This document shows positions 1-7,616 of a stretch of DNA of 64,000 nucleotides, piece by piece (within the stretch, counting starts at the first letter, position 1; each line of letters starts with the position of its first letter). The stretch comes from Nitrospirota bacterium. GTDB lineage: Bacteria > Nitrospirota > Thermodesulfovibrionia > Thermodesulfovibrionales > JdFR-88. The stretch spans positions 62,001-126,000 of the forward strand of contig JAJYIR010000002.1 in assembly GCA_021789935.1 (NCBI GenBank), written 5' to 3'. A program made the position numbers and the translations under genes. Under the pieces are notes generated by a model. It was not told the DNA's origin. It made no database searches and saw nothing but the letters and a program-made list of their open reading frames with translations.

Positions 1-374
1 AGATGGTAAAGCGACATGACGGACACGCGGGACTCGGGATCGGTAAAGCCAAATACGTGATTGACGCCGGGATGGGAAAGCCCCGTGTCCACTACGCCAA
101 GGACCCTATCAAAGGCCCTGCGCAGAGGCGCCAGTTGCCTGATAAGATCGGATGCCGGCACCTGCCCGCCCGGGCCGGAAAAACCGGCCCAGCCCTCACC
201 CTCTTCACCCTTGACCAGCAGCGCCTCCTCGCCAAACGCGCTTTGAACGGCAATCTTCATAATGTCGAGGACCCCCATGCTTATCCCCGCAGCCGGGACA
301 AGGGCGATGCCGCATTTTTCTTTGGGGATATCTTTCATTCCAGGGAAGGTCTCTTCCAAAACTGTCTGCCTCAA
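1..374 (-). CDS. Archaemetzincin-like (peptidase M54) protein, N-terminal part
   Basis: The reading frame runs off the left edge, so only about 124 N-terminal residues are visible. The segment VLGVVDTGLSHPGVNHVFGF (about residues 91-110), followed by SRVSVMSLYHL, matches the conserved archaemetzincin block 'vLGVtDvDLyvPglNFVFG...viSl.rL' that precedes the zinc motif HExxHxxGxxHC. The zinc site lies outside the window, so catalysis cannot be judged. The start is taken as TTG at 374 because GGAGGGGG lies 5-6 bases upstream; ATG at 338 in the same frame is an alternative. It sits downstream of a strong -24/-12 promoter and next to an NtrC-type regulator gene, so it is probably a regulated target. 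Confidence 0.6.
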   Translation of the reverse strand, partial: MRQTVLEETFPGMKDIPKEKCGIALVPAAGISMGVLDIMKIAVQSAFGEEALLVKGEEGEGWAGFSGPGGQVPASDLIRQLAPLRRAFDRVLGVVDTGLSHPGVNHVFGFTDPESRVSVMSLYH

Positions 375-433
375 ATTTCCCCCTCCAGCCATCCTTTGAG
401 ATTTTTTGCGGATCGGGCTTTTCATTGGATAAA

Positions 434-448
434 GCAAGAGAAGTGCCA
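434..448 (-). promoter_or_regulatory. Sigma-54 (-24/-12) promoter
   Basis: On the minus strand the bases read TGGCACTTCTCTTGC, with GG (447-446) exactly ten bases from GC (435-434). This is almost the consensus TGGCAC-N5-TTGC. The predicted transcript starts near 422, giving a leader of about 48 bases to the TTG start at 374. The 511-551 palindrome is centred about 109 bases upstream of the predicted start, the usual distance for an enhancer-binding protein. Confidence 0.75.
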
Positions 449-510
449 GAAGGTGCGAAAGAGCCTGTGATACATAAGGAGGGGAATATCTGATAGCGCC
501 CTGGTACAAA

Positions 511-551
511 ATACATTTCAAAATGAAAAGATTTTTCATTTTGAAATGTAT
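511..551. promoter_or_regulatory. 41-bp nested palindrome, probable activator binding site
   Basis: Two perfect 19-bp arms (511-529 and 533-551) flank the 3-base centre GAT. Each arm itself contains a smaller palindrome: TTTCA-AAA-TGAAA in the left arm and TTTCA-TTT-TGAAA in the right arm. Two dyad sites side by side fit a pair of NtrC-family dimers upstream of the 434-448 promoter. It also lies 53 bases beyond the stop of the regulator gene, so a terminator role is possible, but the stem is AT-rich and lacks a GC-rich terminator stem. Confidence 0.6.
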
Positions 552-603
552 CTTTTTGCCTGCCGGGTGATGAGGACTGGGAAAGACGGGAGGGAAAAAC
601 CTT

Positions 604-1947
604 TTATTCGAGGTTCAGCTTTTTAAGTTTTCTCCACAGGGTCGTAATGCTTATGCCCAGCGCCTGGGCCGCCTTTGCCTTCTGACCGTCGTATGCGCTC
701 AGGGCTTTCTGGATGAGGACTTTTTCCGAATCTTCGAGTTTAAAAACGCCCGTGCGCGCGAAAGGAACGGACTCGTGGTTCCTTTTAAGTATTTCCTTTT
801 GAAGGGACCTTGCGGTTATCTCGCTGCTCCCTTCGATAACTACCGCGTGCTCTATGCAGTTTTCAAGTTCCCTGACGTTTCCCGGCCACTGATACTCTGC
901 AAGCGCCGCTATGGCTTCCGGGGAGATGGAATTTATTTCTTTAGAGAACCTGCTGCGGTACTTTGCAAGGAAATGGCGGGCCAGATACGGGATGTCGTCC
1001 CTCCGTTCCCTCAGCGGCGGGATCGCAAGCGAAATAATGTTAAGCCGGTAAAAAAGGTCTTTTCTGAATCTGCCTTCCTCCACGTCTTTGGCAAGGTTCG
1101 TGTTGCAGGCGGTTATCACGCGCACATTTACGGATACAGGTTCAGTGCCCCCCACTTTCATAAAACTGCCTTCCTGCAATACCCTGAGCAATTTGATCTG
1201 GAGGGAGGGGGACGCGTTGTTCAGCTCGTCGAGAAATATTGTGCCCCGGTCCGCCGCTTCGAAAAGCCCTTTTTTTCTGGCGGACGCACCGGTGAAAGAG
1301 CCCTTTTCATATCCGAAAAGCTCCGCCTCTATGAGCGTTTCCGGCAAAGCCCCGCAATTGACGGGCAGGAATTTTTCTTTGGCCCTCGGGCTGAGCCTGT
1401 GAATGAGCCTGGCGATCATCTCCTTGCCGGTTCCGGTCTCCCCCTGTATGAGCACCGTAGTGTCCAGCGGGGCCACCTTTCCGACCATTTTTTTAAGCTC
1501 CGATACCGCCCGGCTTGAGCCAACGAACTCGTAATCAGCGTCACTTTCCAGCCCTGCGGAAAGCCTCAAGTTTTCGTCGACAAGCCTGCGGTACTCCGCC
1601 GCCCTCTTTACCGTGAACAGAAGGACGTCGGGCTCGAAGGGTTTTTGTATGTAGTCATAGGCGCCCTCCTTCATCGCCCCAACGGCGGAATCAACCGTGG
1701 CAAAACCCGTTATCATCACAACGGGGGTGAAGGGGCTTAGCTCCTTCGCACAGGCAAGGACTTCCATGCCGTCCGAGTCCGGCATCCTGAGGTCCGTCAG
1801 GATGACGTCGAAATCCTGCTCCCTTATACGGGGTATGGCCTCCATGCCGTTTTGGCTCTCGGTAACGCTGTAACCCTGCTTCTCAAGAAGTTCCCTGATG
1901 AGGCCCCTCATCCTGAAATCGTCTTCGACTACAAGGACCCTGAACAA
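604..1947 (-). CDS. NtrC-family sigma-54-dependent response regulator
   Basis: At 447 residues this has the standard three-part layout. The receiver domain (1-120) carries EDD at 8-10 and phospho-acceptor Asp52 in LTDLRMP. The AAA+ domain (about 145-380) has Walker A GETGTGKE and the sigma-54 contact loop as GSFTGA, a conservative variant of GAFTGA. The C-terminal Fis-type helix-turn-helix ends ALGISITTLWRKLKKLNLE. Its start overlaps the end of the kinase gene by 19 bases, so the two are translationally coupled and form a cognate pair. The adjacent palindrome and -24/-12 promoter at 434-551 are plausible targets, as is the -24/-12 promoter of the DsrE-like operon near 4770; this is inference from position. 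Confidence 0.93.
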   Translation of the reverse strand: MFRVLVVEDDFRMRGLIRELLEKQGYSVTESQNGMEAIPRIREQDFDVILTDLRMPDSDGMEVLACAKELSPFTPVVMITGFATVDSAVGAMKEGAYDYIQKPFEPDVLLFTVKRAAEYRRLVDENLRLSAGLESDADYEFVGSSRAVSELKKMVGKVAPLDTTVLIQGETGTGKEMIARLIHRLSPRAKEKFLPVNCGALPETLIEAELFGYEKGSFTGASARKKGLFEAADRGTIFLDELNNASPSLQIKLLRVLQEGSFMKVGGTEPVSVNVRVITACNTNLAKDVEEGRFRKDLFYRLNIISLAIPPLRERRDDIPYLARHFLAKYRSRFSKEINSISPEAIAALAEYQWPGNVRELENCIEHAVVIEGSSEITARSLQKEILKRNHESVPFARTGVFKLEDSEKVLIQKALSAYDGQKAKAAQALGISITTLWRKLKKLNLE

Positions 1948-3260
1948 ATATCCTCCTTTCCGTTCCGGCCTTTCACGCCTGCCGGCGCCGGGAGACAGAC
2001 GGTGAATTCCGTCCCTTCCCCGGGCTCGCTGGTTGCGTGGATAGAGCCCTTATGTTCCCTGACGACCCCCGAGCAGATGGACAACCCGAGTCCAGCCCCT
2101 TTTCCTACCGGCTTTGTGGTAAAGAACGGGTCGAATATGTTGGGAAGTATGTCTTCAGGTATTCCCGGCCCGTTGTCTGCTATCTTTACCTGGATGAGGT
2201 CCCCTTCGCGGGCCGCTCTTACGCTGATGGCCTTGCCCTTCCTGTCCATCCCCTCAAACGCCTGTATCGAATTCAGGATCAGGTTCAGGAAAACGAGCTC
2301 TATCTTCCGCGGGTCGGCCCGCACTGTCAGCCCTTCGGCAAGCGCTGTGTCCAATTTTATGCCCTGGCAGGCAAGCCTGTTTTGAAGGGTGCGAACGGTC
2401 TTCCTGATGATATCGTTTATGAGGATGTTCTGGAATGCGGGGACCGACTGGCGTGAAAAATCCAGGAGGCCCCTTATGATCTCACTGCCTTTTTTTGCCT
2501 GCTCCACTATTATCTCGAGTTTTTCTCTTTGCCCCGCCCCCAGGGCGGATTCCCCGTCTTTAAGAAGCAGTGTCGCGTAACCCAAAATATTGCCAAGAGG
2601 ATTGTTAAGCTCATGGGCTATCCCTCCGGCGAGCAGCCCTATGGCGGTAAGTTTTTCAGCCTGGCGCATAAGCTCCTCGACCTTCTTTTTTTCGGTAACA
2701 TCCATCGAGACCTCGATGGCGCCGGTGACCTGGCCCTCCGCGTCCTTCATCGGGGACGTGACTATCTGAAAATGCCTGTTCTTTTTTTTCACCTCGCGGA
2801 TAAAAACGGGCCTGCCGGTTGCCAGGGTCTCAACGGCCGGACAGTCAAGGCTCGGGGAATCCTTGCCGCAGTATATCTCGTAACAGTGCTTGCCGATCAC
2901 CTCCGTATTTACGGAGACCAGCAGTTCCTTCTGTTTTTCATTGCAATTAACTATCCTCATGTCCTCGTCTATTATCGATATGCAGACCCCCACAGTGTCG
3001 AAGACGGCCTGGAGCTGGTCTTTGGCGACTGTAAGCCGCCTGTTAGTTTCTTTCTGGTGTTCGAGTATCTGCTCAAAGGAAAGCGCTATTATCCCTATCG
3101 GGTCCAGTTCCAGGAGGGTGTTGTCGTCCAGTTCCTCCCTGCCCAGGGGCTTCGTGCCCATCACGGACAGCAGGTGGTTCACTTTGTCACGAATATATCT
3201 TTTAAGCTTTTCGTTGCCAAGCCTGGGGTCCGTCTTCCCAATCTTTTCGAGGCCGCTCAT
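1929..3260 (-). CDS. Cytoplasmic PAS sensor histidine kinase
   Basis: 443 residues with no membrane segment. The first 80 residues are unassigned. A PAS domain (about 82-190) contains a cysteine cluster Cys126, Cys131, Cys140, which might hold a metal or respond to redox or sulfur species. HisKA (about 200-265) has the phospho-acceptor His216 in GGIAHELNNPLG, and the HATPase_c domain follows with DNGPGIP and GAGLGLSIC. It overlaps the TusA-like gene by four bases (ATGA) upstream and the response regulator by 19 bases downstream, so all belong to one operon. A cytosolic kinase encoded with a sulfur carrier and a sulfur transporter suggests sensing of intracellular sulfur status, an inference from context. 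Confidence 0.9.
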   Translation of the reverse strand: MSGLEKIGKTDPRLGNEKLKRYIRDKVNHLLSVMGTKPLGREELDDNTLLELDPIGIIALSFEQILEHQKETNRRLTVAKDQLQAVFDTVGVCISIIDEDMRIVNCNEKQKELLVSVNTEVIGKHCYEIYCGKDSPSLDCPAVETLATGRPVFIREVKKKNRHFQIVTSPMKDAEGQVTGAIEVSMDVTEKKKVEELMRQAEKLTAIGLLAGGIAHELNNPLGNILGYATLLLKDGESALGAGQREKLEIIVEQAKKGSEIIRGLLDFSRQSVPAFQNILINDIIRKTVRTLQNRLACQGIKLDTALAEGLTVRADPRKIELVFLNLILNSIQAFEGMDRKGKAISVRAAREGDLIQVKIADNGPGIPEDILPNIFDPFFTTKPVGKGAGLGLSICSGVVREHKGSIHATSEPGEGTEFTVCLPAPAGVKGRNGKEDICSGSL

Positions 3261-3517
3261 TTTCCATACTCCAGGGTTATCTCGTAATACCTGTCCCTCT
3301 GCAGAACCGATACGCTGTACCCCATGGCGGAAGCCGCACCTGGTATCGTCCTTGTCGCGTCACGGTGGTCGGTCTTGACCACAAGCCTGGCCTTTTCATT
3401 TTTAAGCTTATCCTTGTTGCTGTTGAGTTCCCTGAGAGTGATCATGAGGCAGGCAGGGCAAATCTGCCCCCTTATGTCGAGGACGATGTTTTTCCCCGCA
3501 TCAGTATGTTTTTTCAT
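3257..3517 (-). CDS. TusA/SirA-like sulfur carrier protein
   Basis: 86 residues of the TusA fold: a beta strand, then CPACLMITLRELN with the sulfur-binding cysteine at the usual place, and a C-terminal half ending YEITLEYGK. Classic TusA has CPxP; here the motif is CPAC, so a second cysteine replaces the proline, which could allow a disulfide or change specificity. TusA proteins carry a persulfide between sulfurtransferases in the cytoplasm. The gene is 13 bases from the YeeE transporter gene and overlaps the kinase gene by 4 bases. AGCGGGAGGT forms the ribosome binding site. Confidence 0.85.
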   Translation of the reverse strand: MKKHTDAGKNIVLDIRGQICPACLMITLRELNSNKDKLKNEKARLVVKTDHRDATRTIPGAASAMGYSVSVLQRDRYYEITLEYGK

Positions 3518-3530
3518 GACTACCTCCCGC

Positions 3531-4574
3531 TCACTTCGTTTGGCGGATAACGGCCTTCTTGATAAAGACGGCCCCCAGGAAGGCCCCGCCTGCTATACCT
3601 AAAGCAAAAACCATGCTTTGAAGCGCAAACAGGGGCAACCCCCCGATCAGATGCCATAAATTGCACCCCCCTGCCATCAGCGCGCCGGCGGCCATAAGCA
3701 TTCCTCCAAAAAAGGCCGAGAAGGCCTGCCTCCTGGGGGGCAAGCGCGTTATCTTGAACTCTCCGAGCTTCAATGACGAAATGAAAGACCCGCTCACAAC
3801 GCCCGCCATCAGAGAAAACTGGGTGAGGGCCACCGAATCTAATACCGGGGCAGCCCCGCCGTTCATTATATGGCCATACAGAAGCCTTGGCGCCTCGATA
3901 TGGAAAAACGCCAGCTTCCCGGTCAGGGTGGGAAGGAACAGCCCTCCGAGAAGCCCGGAGAGTTTGGCATATCCCGTGCTCACCGCCAAGGGCCTGCCGG
4001 AAAAGGCCACCATCGGGGCTATGACCAGGGCCATAATAATGGACGCCTTCCAGAGAGGAAGGTATCCCCGGGCATAGGCCGGCTGCGACCATCCTCCTTT
4101 TTTAATCCATCTGAGGGCAAGCGAAACGGCCAGCAGCGAGGTAACAAGGACGGGAGCCCCGATGCTCCCCACTATGTGCTCCAAAGCGGTCTTGTTTTCA
4201 ATCAGGACAGTCGAGGATGCAAAAGACCGGAACAAGGGATAAAACGCGGCAGACACAAACCCGCCAAACAGGGCGCCGCAGAAAGTAATGGCGCTTACCG
4301 TATGCCCGGACCCAAGCTTGTATAAGGTGCTCAGCATGCACCCGCCGCCAAGCACCATGCCTATGCCGAAGATGACCCCTCCGCACAGGTCAGCAACCGA
4401 AGGGGTTCCGAAAAAAGACGGAGGATATGCGGATATAAGTTTGAAATACCTGATCAGATATATAAAAACGGCAAGAAGACAAATAAGAAGAAAAAGCGCC
4501 CTCAGCCTGAGATAATCCCTGAACAGGTACGCGTCACGGAAAACGCCGGCCATGCAGAAATCAGACCTGTACAT
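3531..4574 (-). CDS. YeeE/YedE (DUF395) family transporter, likely thiosulfate or sulfur uptake
   Basis: Polytopic membrane protein of at least 347 residues with two related halves. Three cysteine motifs match the family: RSDFCMAG near the N-terminus, GGGCMLSTLYKLGSGH in the first half and AGGCNLWHLIGG in the second. In characterised TsuA/YeeE transporters three such cysteines relay thiosulfate. The annotated ATG cuts into the first helix: the frame stays open upstream to about 4696 and encodes a family-like LFFIGFSQFAAGLALGSV just before this Met, but no ATG, GTG or TTG is available there. Either a rare start (ATT at 4619) is used or the N-terminus is damaged. It begins an operon with the TusA-like gene, kinase and regulator. 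Confidence 0.85.
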   Translation of the reverse strand: MYRSDFCMAGVFRDAYLFRDYLRLRALFLLICLLAVFIYLIRYFKLISAYPPSFFGTPSVADLCGGVIFGIGMVLGGGCMLSTLYKLGSGHTVSAITFCGALFGGFVSAAFYPLFRSFASSTVLIENKTALEHIVGSIGAPVLVTSLLAVSLALRWIKKGGWSQPAYARGYLPLWKASIIMALVIAPMVAFSGRPLAVSTGYAKLSGLLGGLFLPTLTGKLAFFHIEAPRLLYGHIMNGGAAPVLDSVALTQFSLMAGVVSGSFISSLKLGEFKITRLPPRRQAFSAFFGGMLMAAGALMAGGCNLWHLIGGLPLFALQSMVFALGIAGGAFLGAVFIKKAVIRQTK

Positions 4575-4769
4575 TACGGAGCCAAGCGCCAGACCGGCCG
4601 CAAACTGGGAAAAACCAATAAAGAATAGACGAAGCGCGCCCGTACTTTTTAACCCGGTTCTTTTCTCTTTTTTAAAAGCGTTTGTTTTCCAGGACTGCTT
4701 TTTTTAATATAATTACCGCCTTCCCTTAAAGTCAAATCACTTTTATGCCAAACCCCTCCTGACAGAGCA

Positions 4770-4785
4770 TGGCATGCGATTTGCA
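4770..4785 (+). promoter_or_regulatory. Sigma-54 (-24/-12) promoter of the DsrE-like/cytochrome operon
   Basis: TGGCATGCGATTTGCA has GG at 4771-4772 and GC at 4783-4784 separated by exactly ten bases. The predicted transcript start is near 4796, 36 bases ahead of the first ATG at 4832. An imperfect inverted repeat AAAGT...ACTTT lies just upstream (about 4729-4745) but resembles neither of the other candidate activator sites in the window. Confidence 0.75.
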
Positions 4786-4831
4786 GTAAAAATACACAGA
4801 GGCAGTAAAAACTAAAAACAAGGGGGATAAC

Positions 4832-5107
4832 ATGCCCAAACAAATTGCGATGCTTGTGAGGGACAGGCAGGAAGAGGCTCTCAGGATGGCGCTTGGGATG
4901 ACGCTTCTTGAAGATACCATAGATGTTTACATCCTCGATGGGCCGGTGGAACGCTCGGAGGACAATATTATGAACATCGAGACGATGAAGGAGATGGGCA
5001 TGAACCTGTACACCAACTTCTTCGACGGAAGCCCCGGCCTTGCATATGTTTCGACTGAGGCAATGGCAAAGAGGCTTCCCGTTTACGATCTGGTGCTGCC
5101 TTACTAA
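4832..5107 (+). CDS. DsrE-like small protein without cysteine
   Basis: 91 residues, IAMLVRDRQEEALRMALGMT at the front and a DsrE-type alternating strand/helix pattern, ending VYDLVLPY. The DsrE/TusD family normally uses a cysteine as a sulfur acceptor; this protein has none, so it may be structural or regulatory in a complex with the neighbouring DsrE-like protein. AAGGGGGATAAC provides the ribosome binding site. It is the first gene after a -24/-12 promoter, and the next gene follows after 17 bases. Confidence 0.65.
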   Translation: MPKQIAMLVRDRQEEALRMALGMTLLEDTIDVYILDGPVERSEDNIMNIETMKEMGMNLYTNFFDGSPGLAYVSTEAMAKRLPVYDLVLPY

Positions 5108-5124
5108 AAAAGGGGGGGAAGAAG

Positions 5125-5301
5125 ATGAAAATCCTTTATATCTTGCACAGCGAAAAACAAAAACCCGGCAGAACATTAAATGTCCTGATCGATCAGCAGG
5201 CGATTGATAACGATGTCTCCGTTTTCGACCTGAGGGAAAACAAGGATTATACGGGGCTCCTGGACATGATTGAAAAAACCGATAAGGTAATTTCCTGGTA
5301 G
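5125..5301 (+). CDS. Very small DsrH/TusB-like protein
   Basis: 58 residues, MKILYILHSEKQ at the start and KTDKVISW at the stop. A strong ribosome binding site (AGGGGGGAAG) sits right before the ATG, and the gene is tightly packed between two DsrE-like genes, which supports translation. TusB/DsrH proteins are short, start with a hydrophobic strand and end in a tryptophan-containing strand, which this resembles, but it is shorter than typical (about 95 residues) and has no cysteine. The family call is tentative. Confidence 0.55.
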   Translation: MKILYILHSEKQKPGRTLNVLIDQQAIDNDVSVFDLRENKDYTGLLDMIEKTDKVISW

Positions 5302-5329
5302 TATAAAATAGTATGAGGCGGAGGGAAAA

Positions 5330-5632
5330 ATGAAAATAGGCATGCTCGTCAACACGGACAAATGCCTGAAGGATGTAATCGGCATCACGAAGGAGGCGCT
5401 TTCCAGGGGGCATGAAATAAGTATATTTACAATGGATTCCGGCACCAGGCTCCTTGAGAACGTGGAGTATTCGGGTCTCTGCAGGCTTGAGGGCGTCAGT
5501 ATGGCGTTTTGCTCTCACAGCGCGGGAAAGGAATGCATTGACACAAGTTTGGTCCCGCGGCACATAACCTGCGGGAGCCAGTTTGATAATGCCATCATGA
5601 GCAATGAATCGGACGTTGTGATTGTGCTTTAA
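5330..5632 (+). CDS. DsrE-family protein with five cysteines
   Basis: 100 residues, MKIGMLVNTDKCLKDVIGIT at the N-terminus, a DsrE/DsrF-like Rossmann-type pattern, and cysteines at 12, 51, 61, 69 and 81. The stretch AFCSHSAGKECIDTSL is the likely functional loop. Family members accept or transfer persulfide sulfur in the cytoplasm. GGCGGAGGGAAAA precedes the ATG. It is the cysteine-bearing partner of the cysteine-free protein two genes upstream and directly precedes the multiheme cytochrome, so sulfur transfer may be linked to electron transfer; this link is inference. Confidence 0.7.
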   Translation: MKIGMLVNTDKCLKDVIGITKEALSRGHEISIFTMDSGTRLLENVEYSGLCRLEGVSMAFCSHSAGKECIDTSLVPRHITCGSQFDNAIMSNESDVVIVL

Positions 5633-5643
5633 AAAAAGACCCG

Positions 5644-7581
5644 GTGAAGATTTTTTTCTTTAAAAAACCAGGCGGACTGAAAAGGATTTTTTCAAAGGAG
5701 TTTCTCCTCGCCCTCATTGTCGCCCAATTTTTCATCGTGCTCTCCCTCTCTGGCTACAAGGCCTGGCTGAACACAAGCGCCAGCTGCATCAGCTGTCACT
5801 CCAACCGGGGAAAACTTGCAAAACTGGGCTACCCCGAATTTTATATCACTCCGGAGATGGTGGCCAGGCAAAGCCATCATGCAAACGCGACCTGCCGCGA
5901 CTGCCATCTGGGAAACGGAAGGGCTAAGGACATGAAAGATGCCCACAAGGGCATGCTTAAAGCCCTATTCATAGGCTACGATGGAAAAGTCCTGAACAGA
6001 AGGGACATACTTCCCGGCGCCCTTGTGCCAACAGGCCCGTTTGGCATCAGGGATCTCCTGCCGAAGGTGAAATCCCCTGACGGACAGCTCTATGTAAACC
6101 CCGAGGTCAGAAACCTGCTCTGGCAGGACAGGAACCCCGGCACGCTGGACTTTGACCCGGCGATCGTTAAAAAGACATGCGGACAGCCCTCCTGCCACCC
6201 GGAGGAGCTAAGGCAGTTCAAAAGTTCGGACATGGGGGCTGACTACAGGCAGCGCACCATGAAGACATGGCTTTATCCCTACGGCCCTCACAACTGCGGC
6301 CCGTCCTTCGCGGATGTCCCGCCGCAAAAGAAGCTGAAGAAAACGGGCTTCGACTACTCAAACACAAAAAAAATAGCCGCAGAGATGGATGTGCCCTTCA
6401 CCAGGCAACAGGCCAGGGCAAAACAGCGCTTCTGCAACGTCTGCCACCCGGGATGCCTGGACTGCCATTACTCCCCTAGCGCCACGGAAGGCGTGCATAA
6501 CTTTTATAAGAAGCCTCCCGCCGTGAGCTGCGCGGGCGACGGAAGGGGCACGAGCATATGCCACCCCGGCGCGATGCAAAGCAGACGGGGAGAGACATAC
6601 ATAGGCGGCGAATATTCCATACCGACCGGAGAGGCGCCTGACATCCACTACACCAAGGGCTTACAGTGCGTGGACTGCCACCAGATGGGCCCCAAAGGCA
6701 TGGGCGACATGATGCGCAAGGCCACCTGCCAGGACTGCCACATAGAGGCTGAAGATGCCCTGGCGAAAAGCGTGCATAAAAATCTTGATTGCGCGGCCTG
6801 CCATTTAAGTGAACTTCGGGGCTACCAGCTGACGATGTGGGGGCCCGGAGAGGTGGCTGGCAGGCCCAATCCCTTCGTCAAATATTCCCTTTACTACGGC
6901 ATTCAAAGCCCTCCCATCATAATGAAAAACCAGAACGGCCGATGGATGCCCGTGAAGGTATGGCCGCACAGCCTGGGGAATTTCAGAAAAGATGTGCCCC
7001 CATCCCCCCGTATAATGTTCCGCTGGCCGGACAAGCAGACGGAAGACGCATATTACATCGTGGGGACGGTGAGCGGACTGCCCGCGGACAATAAGCAGCT
7101 TCTCTGGCTGGAGATAGAACAGGCCTCGCACCCTTACGGCAAGGCCAGAAGCTGCGGCTCCTGCCACAGGCCGGGAGGGGTGCAGATCTCCACGTCCAAC
7201 TGGCAGTTCGAAGAAGACCAGGGCGCACTCCCTTTCAAGGGGACGCACAGAATCGTGGCGGACAAAAACGGCATCCGGATAGAGGACCTTAAAAACACGA
7301 CTCCCATCGTGCCTCTGCAGGGCGCAAAGCTTGCCGATTTCGCTGCATGGATATATATGAAAGACAAATGGAAGGCCCCTGGGGACTTTTCCATAAAGAA
7401 CGACCCCCCGGAATACCGGAAGATACTCGGGGCGTCCGTCCGGGTGGACAGGGAAATGCGCCGGATGAAGACGGCCTCAAAACATTTCGGCAAGGAAAAG
7501 CTGATAAGGTTCAGGAGGCTAAAGGAATCTGTTTTCCATGACCCGGGGGATGCCGCAAAGTTCATAAACCGGTTCAAGTAA
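5644..7581 (+). CDS. Membrane-anchored multiheme cytochrome c (eight canonical hemes plus atypical motifs)
   Basis: 645 residues. One N-terminal membrane helix (about 18-40) is followed by a large periplasmic region. Eight CXXCH motifs are visible: CISCH (48-52), CRDCH, CNVCH, CLDCH, CVDCH, CQDCH, CAACH and CGSCH. Two further candidates are CGQPSCH (CX4CH, an accepted variant) and a wide CX9CH, CAGDGRGTSICH. The NapC/NrfH-like anchor and heme number fit quinol-linked electron transfer, but I recognise no named family. The GTG start at 5644 has only a weak ribosome binding site. It lies 11 bases after the DsrE-like gene, so it is probably the last gene of that sigma-54-driven operon. Confidence 0.85.
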   Translation: MKIFFFKKPGGLKRIFSKEFLLALIVAQFFIVLSLSGYKAWLNTSASCISCHSNRGKLAKLGYPEFYITPEMVARQSHHANATCRDCHLGNGRAKDMKDAHKGMLKALFIGYDGKVLNRRDILPGALVPTGPFGIRDLLPKVKSPDGQLYVNPEVRNLLWQDRNPGTLDFDPAIVKKTCGQPSCHPEELRQFKSSDMGADYRQRTMKTWLYPYGPHNCGPSFADVPPQKKLKKTGFDYSNTKKIAAEMDVPFTRQQARAKQRFCNVCHPGCLDCHYSPSATEGVHNFYKKPPAVSCAGDGRGTSICHPGAMQSRRGETYIGGEYSIPTGEAPDIHYTKGLQCVDCHQMGPKGMGDMMRKATCQDCHIEAEDALAKSVHKNLDCAACHLSELRGYQLTMWGPGEVAGRPNPFVKYSLYYGIQSPPIIMKNQNGRWMPVKVWPHSLGNFRKDVPPSPRIMFRWPDKQTEDAYYIVGTVSGLPADNKQLLWLEIEQASHPYGKARSCGSCHRPGGVQISTSNWQFEEDQGALPFKGTHRIVADKNGIRIEDLKNTTPIVPLQGAKLADFAAWIYMKDKWKAPGDFSIKNDPPEYRKILGASVRVDREMRRMKTASKHFGKEKLIRFRRLKESVFHDPGDAAKFINRFK

Positions 7582-7616
7582 GCGGGCGCTTGCCTGCAGT
7601 TTCCGGCGTTTTTATT

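Noticed and set aside
511-551. Palindrome as a simple rho-independent terminator of the regulator gene
   Set aside because: The stem is AT-rich and contains internal dyads, and it sits at the right distance from a -24/-12 promoter; an operator is the better reading, although a terminator role cannot be excluded.
4649-5563. Long 304-residue minus-strand frame across the DsrE-like genes
   Set aside because: Its translation resembles no family, it is antisense to three genes with ribosome binding sites and family-like sequences, and its strand lacks a promoter and start support.
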